DNA from: Flavobacteriales bacterium | GTDB taxonomy: Bacteria > Bacteroidota > Bacteroidia > Flavobacteriales_F > PHOS-HE28 | Assembly: GCA_019638085.1 (NCBI GenBank) | Contig: JAHBUL010000002.1 | Span: 186,001 to 250,000, forward strand | DNA: 64,000 nt | Direction of reading: 5' to 3' | Shown: piece after piece, positions 51,401 to 61,700 of the stretch | How positions within the stretch are numbered: the stretch's first letter is position 1 | Layout: each line of letters starts with the position of its first letter | Made by a program: the position numbers and the translations under genes | The notes under the pieces: generated by a model | Database searches by the model: none | What the model saw: only the letters and a program-made list of their open reading frames with translations | Told to the model about the DNA's origin: nothing

Positions 51401-53929
51401 ATGCAGGGAAACCCATTCGACGTAGACGGCCTCACCGATGAGCAGGTGAAGGCCGCGCGTGCGCAACATGGCCGCAACGTGCTGGAGGAGGATGACAAAG
51501 GCTTCTTCTGGCCCGCCTTGAAGGATGCACTTACCGAGCCGATGGTGCTGCTGTTGCTCGCCGCCAGCTTGATCTACTTCCTGCTCCAGCAGTGGAACGA
51601 GGGCTTCTTCATGGTGGGCGCCATCCTGCTGCTGACGGCCCTTTCGCTCTACCAGGACTCCCGGAGCCGGACGGCCTTGGGCACCCTGAAGGCGCTGAGC
51701 ATGCCCAAGGCGACGGTGGTGCGCAACGGGCAGGTGGAGAAGATCCCCGTGGAGGACGTGGTGGTGGGCGACCATGCCGTAGCCGAGGAAGGCAGCCTGC
51801 TTGCGGCCGACGGCATCATTGTGCAGAGCAACGACTTCAGCGTGAACGAATCCATCCTCACCGGCGAGGCCTTCGCGGTGGCGCGAAACGCGGAAGATCC
51901 GGAGAGCGCACGGGTGAGCAAGGGCACGCAGGTGGTCTCGGGGCTGGCGCTGTACCGCGTGGAAGCCGTCGGCATGGCCAGCCGCTTGGGACGGATCAGC
52001 GGTTCACTGGCCTCCATTGAGCCGCCCCCTACTCCACTGCAGCAACAGATCGGGCGCTTTGTGCGCAACATGGCCATTGTGGGCGTGGTCTTCTTCGCAT
52101 TGGTGTGGGCGGTGGATTTCTTCCGCACCGGCTCCTTGTCCGGCAGCCTGCTCTCGGGCCTCACCTTGGCGATGTCCATCCTTCCGGAAGAGATCCCCGT
52201 GGCCTTCACCACCTTCCTCGCCTTGGGTGCGTGGCGCTTGGCACGGCAGGGCGTTATCGCGAAAAGGGCCACCACCGTGGAGACCTTGGGCGCAGCCACC
52301 GTGATCTGCACGGACAAGACCGGCACCATCACTGAGAACCGCATGACCTTGGCGGAACTGCATGTGAAGGCCAGCGATATCGTGGAGCAGGCCGATGCGG
52401 AGCATTTATCAGCGGAGGCCAAGGCCTTGGTGGAAATGGCGATGTGGGCCAGCGAGCCGGTACCCTTCGATCCGATGGAGAAAGGACTCCACGAGGCCTA
52501 CGCCCGCAACACGGCGCACGATGAACGGCCCGAGCGGCACATGGCACATGAATACCCGATCAGCGGGAAGCCGCCGATGATGACGCACGTCTTCGCCAAT
52601 GCGGCCGGGCATCGCATCATTGCCTGCAAGGGCGCGCCTGAGCGGATCCTCCGGCAAGCGGTGCTCACCCCCGAGGAGAAGGAAGCGGCCATGGCACAGG
52701 TGGAGGCCTTCGCCCGCAAGGGCATGCGCGTGCTCGGCGTGGGCCATGTGAAGGACCCACCGGAGACCTACCCGGAAAGTCAGGAGGAATACAAGATCGA
52801 ATACCTCGGACTGGTCGCCTTCGAGGATCCCCCCAAGCACAACATCCGCGAGGTGCTGGCCACTTTGGAGGAAGCGGGCATCCAGGTGAAGATCATCACC
52901 GGCGACAATGCCGTCACCACGGCGGCCATTGCCCGGCAAGTGGGCTTCCACGGCGACCGGAGCACCTTGGATGGCGAGGAACTGCTGCGCTTGGAGGAGC
53001 CTGCCTTCAGCGAGGCGGTGCGCCGCACGGACATCTTCACCCGCATGTTCCCCGAGGCGAAAATGCGCATCATCAACGCCCTGAAGGCGGATGGCCACGT
53101 GGTGGCGATGACCGGCGACGGCGTGAACGACGCACCCGCGCTGAAGGCCGCGCATATCGGCGTGGCCATGGGCAAGCGCGGCAGCGAACTGGCCAAGGAG
53201 GCCGCCTCCCTGGTGCTCACCGACGACGACCTGGCCGGCATGGTACACGGGGTGGCCATGGGACGCAGGATCTACGACAACCTGAAGAAGGCGGTGCAGT
53301 ACATCATCGCCATCCACATCCCGATCATCCTCACGGTAGCGCTCCCGCTGTTCCTGGGCTGGAAGTTCCCCAACATCTTCACGCCGATGCACGTGATCTT
53401 CCTGGAACTGATCATGGGCCCTACGTGCAGCATTGCCTATGAAAGCGAACCGCTGGAACCGGGCGGCATGCAGCGCCCGCCACGTCCGTTGGACAAGACC
53501 TTCCTCTCCTGGGGGGAGATCCAGATCAGCCTCTGGCAGGGGCTGGTGATCACCATCGGCACCTTGGCCAGCTACCAGATCGGCGTTCAACAAGGCTTCC
53601 ATGAAGAGCTGGTCCGCAGCTTGGTCTTCAGCACCTTGATCATGGCCAACATCGGCCTCACCTTCGTTGACCGCTCCTTCACGCGCTCCTTCATCGAGGC
53701 AGCCCGGAACAAGAATGTGGTGCTCCGCATCGTGGTGCTGGCCACACTGTTGGCCCTTGGTATCACCCTCTACGTTCCGCCAGTGGCCCGCCTGTTCGAT
53801 CTGGCACCGCTCACCGTGGGGCAGCTGGCCCTTACCGCTGCGATCGGCTTTGCCTCGGTGGCGTGGTTTGAAGTGTACAAATGGGCGAAGCGGAGGCCTC
53901 GTGCAGGGGTGTTTGCGGCCACGGAATAG
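51401..53929 (+). CDS. P-type cation-translocating ATPase (P2-like)
   Basis: An 842-residue ion pump with ten predicted helices. The actuator motif LTGEAF is near residue 155 (TGE present). The phosphorylation site CTDKTGT carries the catalytic Asp305, and the hinge motif is TGDGVNDAPAL. Helix 4 has PEEIP, the position of PEGLP in SERCA calcium pumps, and helix 6 reads LELIMGPTCSIAYESEP. The ion is probably Ca2+ or another divalent cation, but the altered residues around PEEIP leave this open. ATG 51401 is chosen over the GTG at 51377. The TonB-dependent receptor starts 81 bases downstream. Confidence 0.9.
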   Translation: MQGNPFDVDGLTDEQVKAARAQHGRNVLEEDDKGFFWPALKDALTEPMVLLLLAASLIYFLLQQWNEGFFMVGAILLLTALSLYQDSRSRTALGTLKALSMPKATVVRNGQVEKIPVEDVVVGDHAVAEEGSLLAADGIIVQSNDFSVNESILTGEAFAVARNAEDPESARVSKGTQVVSGLALYRVEAVGMASRLGRISGSLASIEPPPTPLQQQIGRFVRNMAIVGVVFFALVWAVDFFRTGSLSGSLLSGLTLAMSILPEEIPVAFTTFLALGAWRLARQGVIAKRATTVETLGAATVICTDKTGTITENRMTLAELHVKASDIVEQADAEHLSAEAKALVEMAMWASEPVPFDPMEKGLHEAYARNTAHDERPERHMAHEYPISGKPPMMTHVFANAAGHRIIACKGAPERILRQAVLTPEEKEAAMAQVEAFARKGMRVLGVGHVKDPPETYPESQEEYKIEYLGLVAFEDPPKHNIREVLATLEEAGIQVKIITGDNAVTTAAIARQVGFHGDRSTLDGEELLRLEEPAFSEAVRRTDIFTRMFPEAKMRIINALKADGHVVAMTGDGVNDAPALKAAHIGVAMGKRGSELAKEAASLVLTDDDLAGMVHGVAMGRRIYDNLKKAVQYIIAIHIPIILTVALPLFLGWKFPNIFTPMHVIFLELIMGPTCSIAYESEPLEPGGMQRPPRPLDKTFLSWGEIQISLWQGLVITIGTLASYQIGVQQGFHEELVRSLVFSTLIMANIGLTFVDRSFTRSFIEAARNKNVVLRIVVLATLLALGITLYVPPVARLFDLAPLTVGQLALTAAIGFASVAWFEVYKWAKRRPRAGVFAATE

Positions 53930-54010
53930 GCGTTCGGCACTAAAAACTGGACTTCCCCGTTACTTTGGCCGTCCCCTTAAAGAAGCACCCGGCCCCTCCG
54001 TGATCCCTGC

Positions 54011-56521
54011 ATGAGGCGTTCCCTCCTCTTCCTTCTGCTCCTGCTCCCGTTCTTGCTCGCGGCCCAAACGGCCACGGTGTCCGGCACGGTGCGCGACGAT
54101 GAGAACCGCCCCCTGCCGGATGCCAGCATCGCGGTGGTGGGGCACGCCACCACAAGTTCCAATGCCACTGGCGGCTATTCGATCACGGTACCCGCTGAGC
54201 AGGAGATCGTGCTGCGTTTTGTCTATCCCGGCGCGGATGCCGTGGAACGCACCTTGGAACTGAAGGCCGGGGAAAAGCGGTCGCTGGACGTGATGATCCG
54301 GTCCACCACCATCGGCCCCGTCACCGTCACGGACGATCGGCTGCGCGATGCGGGCCTGGACAAGCTGAATGCCCGAACCTCACACTTCCAGCCGTCGCTG
54401 GGCGATGTGAACAGTTTGCTGCAAGGCAGCTTGGGCGTGATGACGCGCAACGAGCTGAGCAGTGGCTACAACGTGCGCGGCGGCAACTTCGATGAGAACC
54501 TGGTGTACGTGAACGGCATCGAGGTGTACCGGCCGTTCCTGGTGCGGAGCGGCCAGCAGGAAGGCCTCAGCTTCCCCAACCCGGATATGATCGAGCGGAT
54601 CCACTTCAGCTCCGGTGGCTGGGAGCCGCGCTACGGCGACAAGCTCAGCAGTGTGCTGGACATCACGTACAAACGCCCCCGGGAATTCGATGCCATCGCC
54701 AGCGCCAGCCTGATGGGCGGTTCCGTTACCGTGGGCAGCGCCATGGCCCACCAGCGGCTTCGCCAGATCACCGGTTTCCGCTACCGTACGCTCAGCACCA
54801 TCCTCAAAGGCCTCGATACACAGGGCGAATACGTCCCCACCTACACCGATCTGCAGAGCTATTGGACCTACGACCTTACCGACAAGGTGGAGCTGGGCTT
54901 CCTCGGCCTGTACTCACGCAATCGCTATGATGTGATCCCACAGGACCGCGAGACCGAGTTGGGCAACTTCAACCAGGCGCTGCGCTACACCGTTTACTTT
55001 GAGGGGCAGGAACGCACCGCATACGAGACCTTTTCGGGTGCGCTTAGCCTCACCGCCCGCCCCTCCCGCCGCACCGTGCTTAAATTCACCGGTAGCGCTT
55101 TCAATACCTATGAGACGGAGCGGATGGACATCCTCGGCGAATATCGCTTGGGCGAGCTGGACCGCAACTTGGCCAGTGAACAGTTCGGTGAGGTGGTGCG
55201 CGACCTCGGGATCGGTGCCTACCTGGAACATGCCCGGAACAGCTTGGAGGCCACCGTGCTGAGCGCTACGCATACCGGATCCTTCTACCATCGCCCCGGA
55301 AGCAACCTGCAGTGGGGTCTTGAAGTGCGCAGCGAACGGATCAACGATCGCCTGAGCGAATGGTACATGCTGGACAGCGCGGGCTACAGCATCCCTCAAA
55401 GCAGCGGGGATGTGCTGGAGCTGAACACGAGTGTGAAGTCACGGATCGATCTGGAAAGTGTGCGCACCTCTGCCTACGTGCAGAACGCTTGGGAATGGAA
55501 GACCGGCCACAACCGCTCATGGGCCTTGGTGGCGGGCGTGCGTGGGCAGAACTGGAGTTACAACGGTGAGACAGTGATCAGCCCGCGGGTGCGCTTGGCG
55601 TACCACCCCGGCTGGCGCAAGGTGGTGGCACCCGGCGATACCGTGCCACGCGACTACAGCTTCTGGGTAGCCACCGGGGTGTACTTCCAGCCGCCATTCT
55701 ACCGGGAACTGCGCGATTTCAACGGTGTGCTGAACCCGAATGTGATGGCCCAGAAGAGCATCCACTTCATCCTGGGCATGGACCGCCAGTTCAAGATCTG
55801 GGACCGCCCCTTCAAGTTCACCACCGAGGCCTACTACAAGGCGTTGAGCAGACTCAATCCTTACGAACTGGACAACGTCCGGATCCGCTACTACGCGGAG
55901 AACAATGCGAAGGGCTTTGCCACAGGCATCGACATGAAGCTCAACGGCGAGTTCATCCAGGGCGTGGAATCATGGGCCTCGCTGTCCGTGATGAAGACCA
56001 TGGAGGACCTCGAAGGCGACTATTACTACCACACCTACAATGCAGCCGGTGAGCGCACCGATGCGATCGACACCCGGGATCGCACACCCGTTGACAGCGT
56101 ACGCGTGGAAGCGGGCTACATCCCCCGCCCCACCGACCAACGCGTGAGCTTCGCCCTCTTCTTCCAGGATGAAATGCCCCGCTGGCCCACCTTCAAGGTC
56201 CACATGAACCTCGTCTTCGGCACGAGCCTTCCGTACGGCCCACCCAACCAGCAGCGCTACGCGGACACGCTGCGCACCAGCCTCTACCGCCGGGTGGATA
56301 TCGGCTTCAGCAAGCAGTTGCTCGGCGCACCCGGACAGGAAAAGACCGGCGCGCTCCGCCATGTGAAGGACCTGTGGATCTCCTTGGAGGTCTTCAACCT
56401 GATCAACCTGAACAACACGGTGGACTACACGTGGGTACAGGATGTGCAGGGCCGCTACTACGGGATCCCCGAATTCCTGACGCCGAGACGGATCAATTTG
56501 AAGGTGATCGCGCGGTTCTAG
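54011..56521 (+). CDS. TonB-dependent outer membrane receptor
   Basis: An 836-residue outer-membrane beta-barrel transporter. Signal peptide (1-17, ending LLAAQ), a carboxypeptidase-regulatory-like domain (about 19-100, VSGTVRDDENRPLPDASIAV), a plug domain (about 115-220; SGYNVRGGNFDENLVYVNGIEVYRP, split in reading) and the barrel, which ends in the aromatic RRINLKVIARF expected for outer-membrane insertion. It lacks a SusD partner gene, so it is not a classical SusC. The ligand is unknown. It lies downstream of the P-type ATPase by 81 bases, which invites but does not prove a joint role in metal handling. Confidence 0.9.
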   Translation: MRRSLLFLLLLLPFLLAAQTATVSGTVRDDENRPLPDASIAVVGHATTSSNATGGYSITVPAEQEIVLRFVYPGADAVERTLELKAGEKRSLDVMIRSTTIGPVTVTDDRLRDAGLDKLNARTSHFQPSLGDVNSLLQGSLGVMTRNELSSGYNVRGGNFDENLVYVNGIEVYRPFLVRSGQQEGLSFPNPDMIERIHFSSGGWEPRYGDKLSSVLDITYKRPREFDAIASASLMGGSVTVGSAMAHQRLRQITGFRYRTLSTILKGLDTQGEYVPTYTDLQSYWTYDLTDKVELGFLGLYSRNRYDVIPQDRETELGNFNQALRYTVYFEGQERTAYETFSGALSLTARPSRRTVLKFTGSAFNTYETERMDILGEYRLGELDRNLASEQFGEVVRDLGIGAYLEHARNSLEATVLSATHTGSFYHRPGSNLQWGLEVRSERINDRLSEWYMLDSAGYSIPQSSGDVLELNTSVKSRIDLESVRTSAYVQNAWEWKTGHNRSWALVAGVRGQNWSYNGETVISPRVRLAYHPGWRKVVAPGDTVPRDYSFWVATGVYFQPPFYRELRDFNGVLNPNVMAQKSIHFILGMDRQFKIWDRPFKFTTEAYYKALSRLNPYELDNVRIRYYAENNAKGFATGIDMKLNGEFIQGVESWASLSVMKTMEDLEGDYYYHTYNAAGERTDAIDTRDRTPVDSVRVEAGYIPRPTDQRVSFALFFQDEMPRWPTFKVHMNLVFGTSLPYGPPNQQRYADTLRTSLYRRVDIGFSKQLLGAPGQEKTGALRHVKDLWISLEVFNLINLNNTVDYTWVQDVQGRYYGIPEFLTPRRINLKVIARF

Positions 56522-56526
56522 AATTA

Positions 56527-56556
56527 CATCAAGGTCTCACGTAGTGGACCTTGATG
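56527..56556 (+). terminator. Hairpin directly after the TonB-dependent receptor gene
   Basis: CATCAAGGTC pairs perfectly with GACCTTGATG, and the loop itself forms CAC-GTA-GTG, giving a 13-bp stem with one bulged T. It starts 5 bases after the stop codon. No T tract follows, so it may terminate with Rho or shield the message end. Confidence 0.6.
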
Positions 56557-56579
56557 CCGCGTGAGGATGTGGTGCTTGT

Positions 56580-56614
56580 CCTCAGGGTCCGCCGTACGGC
56601 GGAGACCGCTGAGG
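56580..56614 (+). terminator. Second strong hairpin between the receptor and lipoprotein genes
   Basis: The perfect palindrome CCGCCGTACGGCGG (56589-56602) is extended by GGT/ACC and CCTCAG/CTGAGG, making a stem of about 15 bp. Together with the hairpin at 56527 it places two tandem structures in a 152-base gap. Confidence 0.55.
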
Positions 56615-56673
56615 GAGCAAAGAACCCTCCACCGGACTAGCGTCCACAGCGAGAATTGCCCTAAATTGGCCGC

Positions 56674-57063
56674 ATGAACCGCTACCTCTTCCCGCTGGTT
56701 TGTTGCCTATTGATAGCGACAGGATGCTCCACCCACAAGTTCGTGGCGAGCAAATATCCCAACGGTAAGCCCGAGGTGGTACTGTACCTGAAAGGTGAAG
56801 GCGAGGAAGCGGTAAAGGTGATGGAGAAGGTATACTACCCCAACGGTAAGCTCGATTACGTGGGCCGCTTTGAGAACGGGATGGAGCAGGGCGAGTGGAA
56901 CTACTATTACGAGGACGGCACCCGCAAGTACACCGAGAACTGGGACAAAGGTCTGGAGCAAGGCGTGCAGATCGAGTACGCTCCTGACGGCCAGATCTAC
57001 CTGGAGAAGTACTACGAGAAGGGCCAGTTGGTCCGTACGGTGGACAAGTCAAAACGCCCGTGA
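56674..57063 (+). CDS. YwqK-like MORN-repeat lipoprotein
   Basis: A 129-residue lipoprotein. The signal peptide ends in the lipobox LIATGC with the acylated Cys18. The rest is three or four MORN-like/YwqK-type beta repeats (YPNGKPEVVLYLKG, YYPNGKLDYVGRFENGMEQGEW, YYEDGTRKYTENWDKGLEQG, YAPDGQIYLEKYYEKG). In Bacteroidota such small lipoproteins are often found as surface or periplasmic antitoxin-like or adaptor proteins; no toxin gene is adjacent. The repeat pattern suggests interaction with protein or membrane surfaces. It converges on the rocD gene with a gap of 61 bases. Confidence 0.75.
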   Translation: MNRYLFPLVCCLLIATGCSTHKFVASKYPNGKPEVVLYLKGEGEEAVKVMEKVYYPNGKLDYVGRFENGMEQGEWNYYYEDGTRKYTENWDKGLEQGVQIEYAPDGQIYLEKYYEKGQLVRTVDKSKRP

Positions 57064-57124
57064 GCGTACATCCAACACGGTTTCAGCTTCCAACTTTTCT
57101 GTTTGAGCTTTCACTTTTTGGGCG

Positions 57125-58375
57125 TCAAGCTTGTGCAAACGCCTTCACGCTCTTGTGAATGATCGCGCAGCAGGCGTCGAGTTCCTCGCGGCGGATAGTG
57201 AGCGGCGGCGCGAAGCGGATGATGTCGCCATGTGTGGGCTTGGCCAGTAGGCCGTTCTCCGCCAGTAGTAGGCATAGTTCCCAAGCCGTGCGGCCGTCCT
57301 TGCGCGGCTCGATCACTACGGCATTCAGCAGACCCTTGCCACGCACGAGCTTCACGAAGTCGAATTCCTCCACCAATTCCTGCATGGAATTGCGGAAAAC
57401 CTCTCCGAGCTGCTCGGAGTTTTCGGCGAGCTTCTCGTCCTTCACCACCTGTAAGGCCGCGACGGCCACTTTGCTGGAAAGCGGATTGCCTCCAAAGGTG
57501 CTACCATGCTCACCCGGCTTGATGCAGAGCATGATCTCGTCATCGGCAAGTACAGCGCTTACCGGGAGCACGCCTCCGCTGAGGGCCTTGCCCAAGATCA
57601 GCACATCGGGGCGCACGCCTTCGTGATCGCACGCCAGGAGCTTGCCCGTGCGAGCGATGCCGGTCTGCACTTCGTCGGCCATGAAGAGCACGTTGCGCGC
57701 CTTGCACGCTTCATAGGCTTCCTTCAGATAACCATGATGCGGGACCATCACACCGGCTTCGCCTTGGATCGGCTCCACCATGAAAGCAGCCACATGGGGA
57801 TGCTCCAGCGCCCGCTGCAGCGCCGGAATGTTGTCGTACGGGATCACATCGATGCCCGGTGTGTACGGCCCGAAGTTCTTACTGCTGTCCGGATCGGTGC
57901 TGGCGCTGACGATGGTGATGGTGCGACCGTGGAAATTGCCTGCACACACGATGATGCGGGCCTGATCGCGGGGGATGCCCTTCTTTTCGTAGCCCCATTT
58001 GCGGGCGAGCTTGAGGGCGGTCTCAACGGCCTCGGCGCCGGTGTTCATCGGCAGTACTTTGTCGTAACCGAAGTAGCCGGTGATGTATTCCTCGAATTCG
58101 CCGAGCACATCGTTGAAGAAGGCTCGGCTGGTAAGGGTGAGCTTCTTCGCTTGGTTCGTGAGCGCCTCGATGATGTGCGGATGGCAGTGACCTTGGTTCA
58201 CGGCGCTGTACGCACTGAGAAAATCGTAATAACGCTTGCCTTCCACATCCCAGAGAAAAATGCCTTCTCCCCGTTCCAACACCACTGGCAGCGGATGATA
58301 ATTGTGCGCGCCGAAGCGGTCTTCAAGGCGGATGGCACGTTGGCTGCGGGTCTCGTTGTGCTGGGTAGTGGGCAT
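57125..58375 (-). CDS. rocD: Ornithine aminotransferase
   Basis: A 416-residue PLP-dependent class III aminotransferase, most likely ornithine--oxo-acid transaminase, converting ornithine and 2-oxoglutarate to glutamate semialdehyde and glutamate. Early [25 protein letters not shown], the [17 protein letters not shown] helix and the PLP lysine in [16 protein letters not shown] are all present in order. Length is normal for RocD (about 400). ATG 58375 is preferred to an ATG at 58450. A TACCTTTG element lies 27 bases upstream. It is downstream of the GH3 gene across 176 bases. Confidence 0.9.
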   Translation of the reverse strand: MPTTQHNETRSQRAIRLEDRFGAHNYHPLPVVLERGEGIFLWDVEGKRYYDFLSAYSAVNQGHCHPHIIEALTNQAKKLTLTSRAFFNDVLGEFEEYITGYFGYDKVLPMNTGAEAVETALKLARKWGYEKKGIPRDQARIIVCAGNFHGRTITIVSASTDPDSSKNFGPYTPGIDVIPYDNIPALQRALEHPHVAAFMVEPIQGEAGVMVPHHGYLKEAYEACKARNVLFMADEVQTGIARTGKLLACDHEGVRPDVLILGKALSGGVLPVSAVLADDEIMLCIKPGEHGSTFGGNPLSSKVAVAALQVVKDEKLAENSEQLGEVFRNSMQELVEEFDFVKLVRGKGLLNAVVIEPRKDGRTAWELCLLLAENGLLAKPTHGDIIRFAPPLTIRREELDACCAIIHKSVKAFAQA

Positions 58376-58402
58376 GGTATGGCTGGCTTTATGAATGCGT
58401 GA

Positions 58403-58410
58403 CAAAGGTA
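58403..58410 (-). promoter_or_regulatory. Likely -7 element of rocD
   Basis: Read on the minus strand this is TACCTTTG, an exact match to the Bacteroidota -7 consensus TAnnTTTG, placed 27 bases before the start codon. The expected TTG about 19 bases further upstream is not seen, so the -33 element is weak or absent. Confidence 0.45.
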
Positions 58411-58551
58411 TGGAATGGCGAGGGGGGCTGCGCACGCAGGTAGGGGACACGCGTAGGGTCCGCTAGGTTTCGGAAATATCAGCCTGGCGTGATCTTGCGT
58501 GGACCCGGTTGGCGTGACCCTGTGTAGAAAGGGCGGATCCGACTACTTGGT

Positions 58552-61548
58552 TCAATTGCGTAATTCCAGTGGAACAGCGAGCGCAACCGGGGCCGTGGCC
58601 GCCCGCTCCACCACGCTTTGGATCTTCGTGCGGATGTCCATCCGCGAGAGCTTCTTGTTGTCGGCATCGGGATAGACACGGTTACTGAGGAAGACATAGA
58701 TGGTCCCATTGGCCGGGTCGGTCCATACCATGGTGCCTGTGAAGCCGGTGTGGCCGTAACTGGATGAACTCGCTTCATCGCAACTGGGGCCGGGTGTTCC
58801 CGGAGTTTGGGGACGGTCCCAGCCCAGTCCCCGGCGATTCTCTTTCCTTGTATCGCCGGTGCAGAAGCGGCATGCGGTGAATTTGGAAATGGTCGCCTCT
58901 TTCAGGTAGCGCTTGCCGCCGTAGGTGCCGCCGTTCAATAGCATCTGCATGATGATGGCCAGGTCGTTGGCGTTGGAGAAAAGCCCGGCATGGCCGGCCA
59001 CGCCACCCATCATGGCGGCACCGGGGTCGTGTACATCGCCACGCACCAGTTCCTTCCGGAAGAGCGTATCATTCTCCGTAGGCATGATGCGACCAATGGG
59101 AAAGCGATCCAACGGGTTGAAGCCCATGGTGGCCAGACCCAACGGCGCGTAATAGTTGTTCTTCAGGAAAGTGTCGAACGGCATGCCGGATACGCGCTCC
59201 ACTACCTGCAGCAGCAGGTACATGCCCATGTCGCTGTACACGTATTTGCCCCGCTCCGTGGTCGGTGTTTCCAAGACCCAGCGCACCAGCGAATCGCGGT
59301 AGCTCCGGTTGATATACATCCCGTCGGCCACGCGCATGTCGTGCTCATCATCAGCGATCGTGGCCACCAGCCCCGCCTTCCATTTCCTTTTGTCCATCAG
59401 CCGCAGGTAGAACGGTGAATACGGTCGCAGGCCCGCTTGGTGGGCGAGGATCTCGCTCAGCTTCAGCGAGGCATGGTAAGGGTATTTGGCCACCAGCTCC
59501 GGCAGGTAATCGCCGAGGGTCCTTTCCACATCCACCTTTCCTTCATCCACCAGCTTCATCAGTGCCAGCGTGGTGCCGGCCACCTTGCTGATGCTGGCGA
59601 GATCATAGATATCGTCGGTGTTCACCGGGCGATCCGCTGTGTAGGTGGGCGAGCCATAGGCCTTGTCCCAGATCACCATGCCGTTGCGGGCCACCAGCAC
59701 TTGGCAACCCGGATAGGCCTCAGCGGCCAACCCTTCACGCACGATCGAATCGATCCGCAACAGGTCGCGTGTGTTCATGCTTTCCTCTTCCGGCAAGCCG
59801 TAGCGCAACCTGCCATTCGCTTCCGTCCGCACGCCTTGGCCGGAGCGGAAGAACGAGGAGGCCGTTACGGGCAAGGTCCCCGATGCAGGCAGCGCACCGA
59901 AGATCATCTGTGCGGCAAGGTCCTGTGTGTCCTCGTTCTCCTCATAGGCCACCACCACGGAATTCCAACGCTGTGCGCCGTATGCCGTACCCAAGCGATA
60001 CGGATTTGCGAAGAGCACGAAGGCCATCCGTTGTTGGTCGTTCAAGCGGCGCAGGAAATCCAGCGTGAGCTGTGGCACGCCGAACTCCTTGTTCACGCGG
60101 ACGGTGGTGTTGTGTACCGAAGCGATCACCAGGTCGAATTGCTTCACGCTGTCCAGCATGGCCTTGGATTGTGCCGCATTGAGGATCTTGTCGCAGCGCA
60201 GCTCCGTGATGTTCGCGTAACGGCCCAGTGCCTGCTGGAAAGGGTTGTGCAGACTGTCGCCGATCACCAACGAGGCGATGCGCAAGGTGTCCACGGCCTG
60301 GATCGGCAGGGTGCCATCGTTGAGGGCCAAGGTGAGCGAGCGTGCATACAATTCACGCCGTAGTGCCAGGGCATTGTTGGTATTCAGATCTTCATACAGA
60401 TGCGCGCGTTCGATCGGTTCCAAGTGGTCCAGACCGGCCCACTCTTTGGCACGTAGCACCTTCAGGCATTTGGCCGCGATCAGTTCGGGCGAAACCTCAC
60501 CGCTGTCCACCGCTTCGCGGATGCGTTGGATGGCCTTCACGGGATCTTGCGGAAAGAGAAGTACATCATTCCCGGCCAGCAGCGCGCGCAACTCGATCTC
60601 GCCGGGCTTGGCCGCGTTAGCGATGCCCTTCATGTTCAGCGCATCGGTGAATACGAGTCCCTGGAAGCCCATCTTCTCCTGGAGCAGATCGGTGACGATC
60701 GGCTTGCTCATGGTGCTGGGCAGGCCGGGCGTGCTGTCCAGCGCGGGCACTTCCAAGTGGGCCACCATCATGGCCCCCACCCCGGCATCGATCAGGCGTT
60801 GGAAGGGGGCCAGTTCCACGGTATCGAGCCGGGCGGCGGAAGCACTCACCACGGGCAACGTCTTGTGGCTGTCCTTATCGGTATCGCCGTGGCCGGGAAA
60901 GTGCTTGGCCGTTGCCATCACCCCTCCTTCCTGCAGGCCTTTCATGTAGGCGATGCCTTTGCGCGCCACCAACGCCGGGTCCTCCCCGAAGCTGCGGTAG
61001 TTGATCACCGGATTGACGGGATTGATGTTCACATCCACATCCGGGCTGAAGCTCACGTGCACGCCGATGCGCTTCATCTGGCGGGCGATCTCCAGCCCCA
61101 TCCGCTCGATCGCGGCATCATCGTCCACGGCCCCCAACGTCATCTGGTGCGGGAACTTGATGGTGCTGTCCAAACGCATCGATAGGCCCCACTCCAGGTC
61201 CATGCCGATGAGCAGTGGCGTGCGCGCGGCGGCCTGGAAGCGGTTGGTAAGATCGGTCTGCCGTACGGGCCCACCTTGGAAGAAGATGAGGCCGCCGATG
61301 TTGTACTTGCGCACCAGCTGCTCGATCTCCGCCGCGTGCTTTTCACCCTTGTTGCTGTAGGCGGCCACCATCATCAGCTGCGCAATGCGCTGATCGATGT
61401 CAAGGGTGGCAAGCACGGAATCCGCCCACGGGCTGGGGCCTTCCAGGAAAGCAGGCACTTTCCGAACGGGGTTGGACAGGGGTGGTCCACCGCCGAGCGA
61501 GAGCAGGCCCAGCAGGATGGTGATGGAGAAAAGGGTCGTACGCTTCAT
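58552..61548 (-). CDS. GH3 beta-N-acetylhexosaminidase-like / serine hydrolase fusion
   Basis: A 998-residue exported two-domain enzyme. Signal peptide (1-18). The N-terminal glycoside hydrolase family 3 domain (about 45-390) has the NagZ-type motif KHFPGHGDTDKDSHKTLP near residues 213-230, whose Asp-His pair is catalytic in beta-N-acetylglucosaminidases. A GH3 C-terminal-like region follows. The C-terminal beta-lactamase-fold domain (about 600-980) has SISK (SxxK, near 650) and HTGFTGT; the middle motif reads YSD where YxN is usual. Bacteroidota commonly fuse these two, presumably for peptidoglycan recycling or remodelling in the periplasm. Not coupled to a neighbour. Confidence 0.88.
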   Translation of the reverse strand: MKRTTLFSITILLGLLSLGGGPPLSNPVRKVPAFLEGPSPWADSVLATLDIDQRIAQLMMVAAYSNKGEKHAAEIEQLVRKYNIGGLIFFQGGPVRQTDLTNRFQAAARTPLLIGMDLEWGLSMRLDSTIKFPHQMTLGAVDDDAAIERMGLEIARQMKRIGVHVSFSPDVDVNINPVNPVINYRSFGEDPALVARKGIAYMKGLQEGGVMATAKHFPGHGDTDKDSHKTLPVVSASAARLDTVELAPFQRLIDAGVGAMMVAHLEVPALDSTPGLPSTMSKPIVTDLLQEKMGFQGLVFTDALNMKGIANAAKPGEIELRALLAGNDVLLFPQDPVKAIQRIREAVDSGEVSPELIAAKCLKVLRAKEWAGLDHLEPIERAHLYEDLNTNNALALRRELYARSLTLALNDGTLPIQAVDTLRIASLVIGDSLHNPFQQALGRYANITELRCDKILNAAQSKAMLDSVKQFDLVIASVHNTTVRVNKEFGVPQLTLDFLRRLNDQQRMAFVLFANPYRLGTAYGAQRWNSVVVAYEENEDTQDLAAQMIFGALPASGTLPVTASSFFRSGQGVRTEANGRLRYGLPEEESMNTRDLLRIDSIVREGLAAEAYPGCQVLVARNGMVIWDKAYGSPTYTADRPVNTDDIYDLASISKVAGTTLALMKLVDEGKVDVERTLGDYLPELVAKYPYHASLKLSEILAHQAGLRPYSPFYLRLMDKRKWKAGLVATIADDEHDMRVADGMYINRSYRDSLVRWVLETPTTERGKYVYSDMGMYLLLQVVERVSGMPFDTFLKNNYYAPLGLATMGFNPLDRFPIGRIMPTENDTLFRKELVRGDVHDPGAAMMGGVAGHAGLFSNANDLAIIMQMLLNGGTYGGKRYLKEATISKFTACRFCTGDTRKENRRGLGWDRPQTPGTPGPSCDEASSSSYGHTGFTGTMVWTDPANGTIYVFLSNRVYPDADNKKLSRMDIRTKIQSVVERAATAPVALAVPLELRN

Positions 61549-61700
61549 GAATAGCCGTCAAAACTACCGGCACGTTGGGCGCACTTGGGCCAACATGCAT
61601 GCCACTTCTCAACAGAACGGCGGGTATAGCTCGGATGTTGGATGGGGAACGGGATCTGCATGAACAGGTACTTTCGCAAACCTTCCAACGTTCACTGCCC

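Noticed and set aside
54011-56521. SusC-like polysaccharide uptake locus
   Set aside because: There is no SusD-like gene or glycoside hydrolase next to the receptor, so it is left as a general TonB-dependent receptor.
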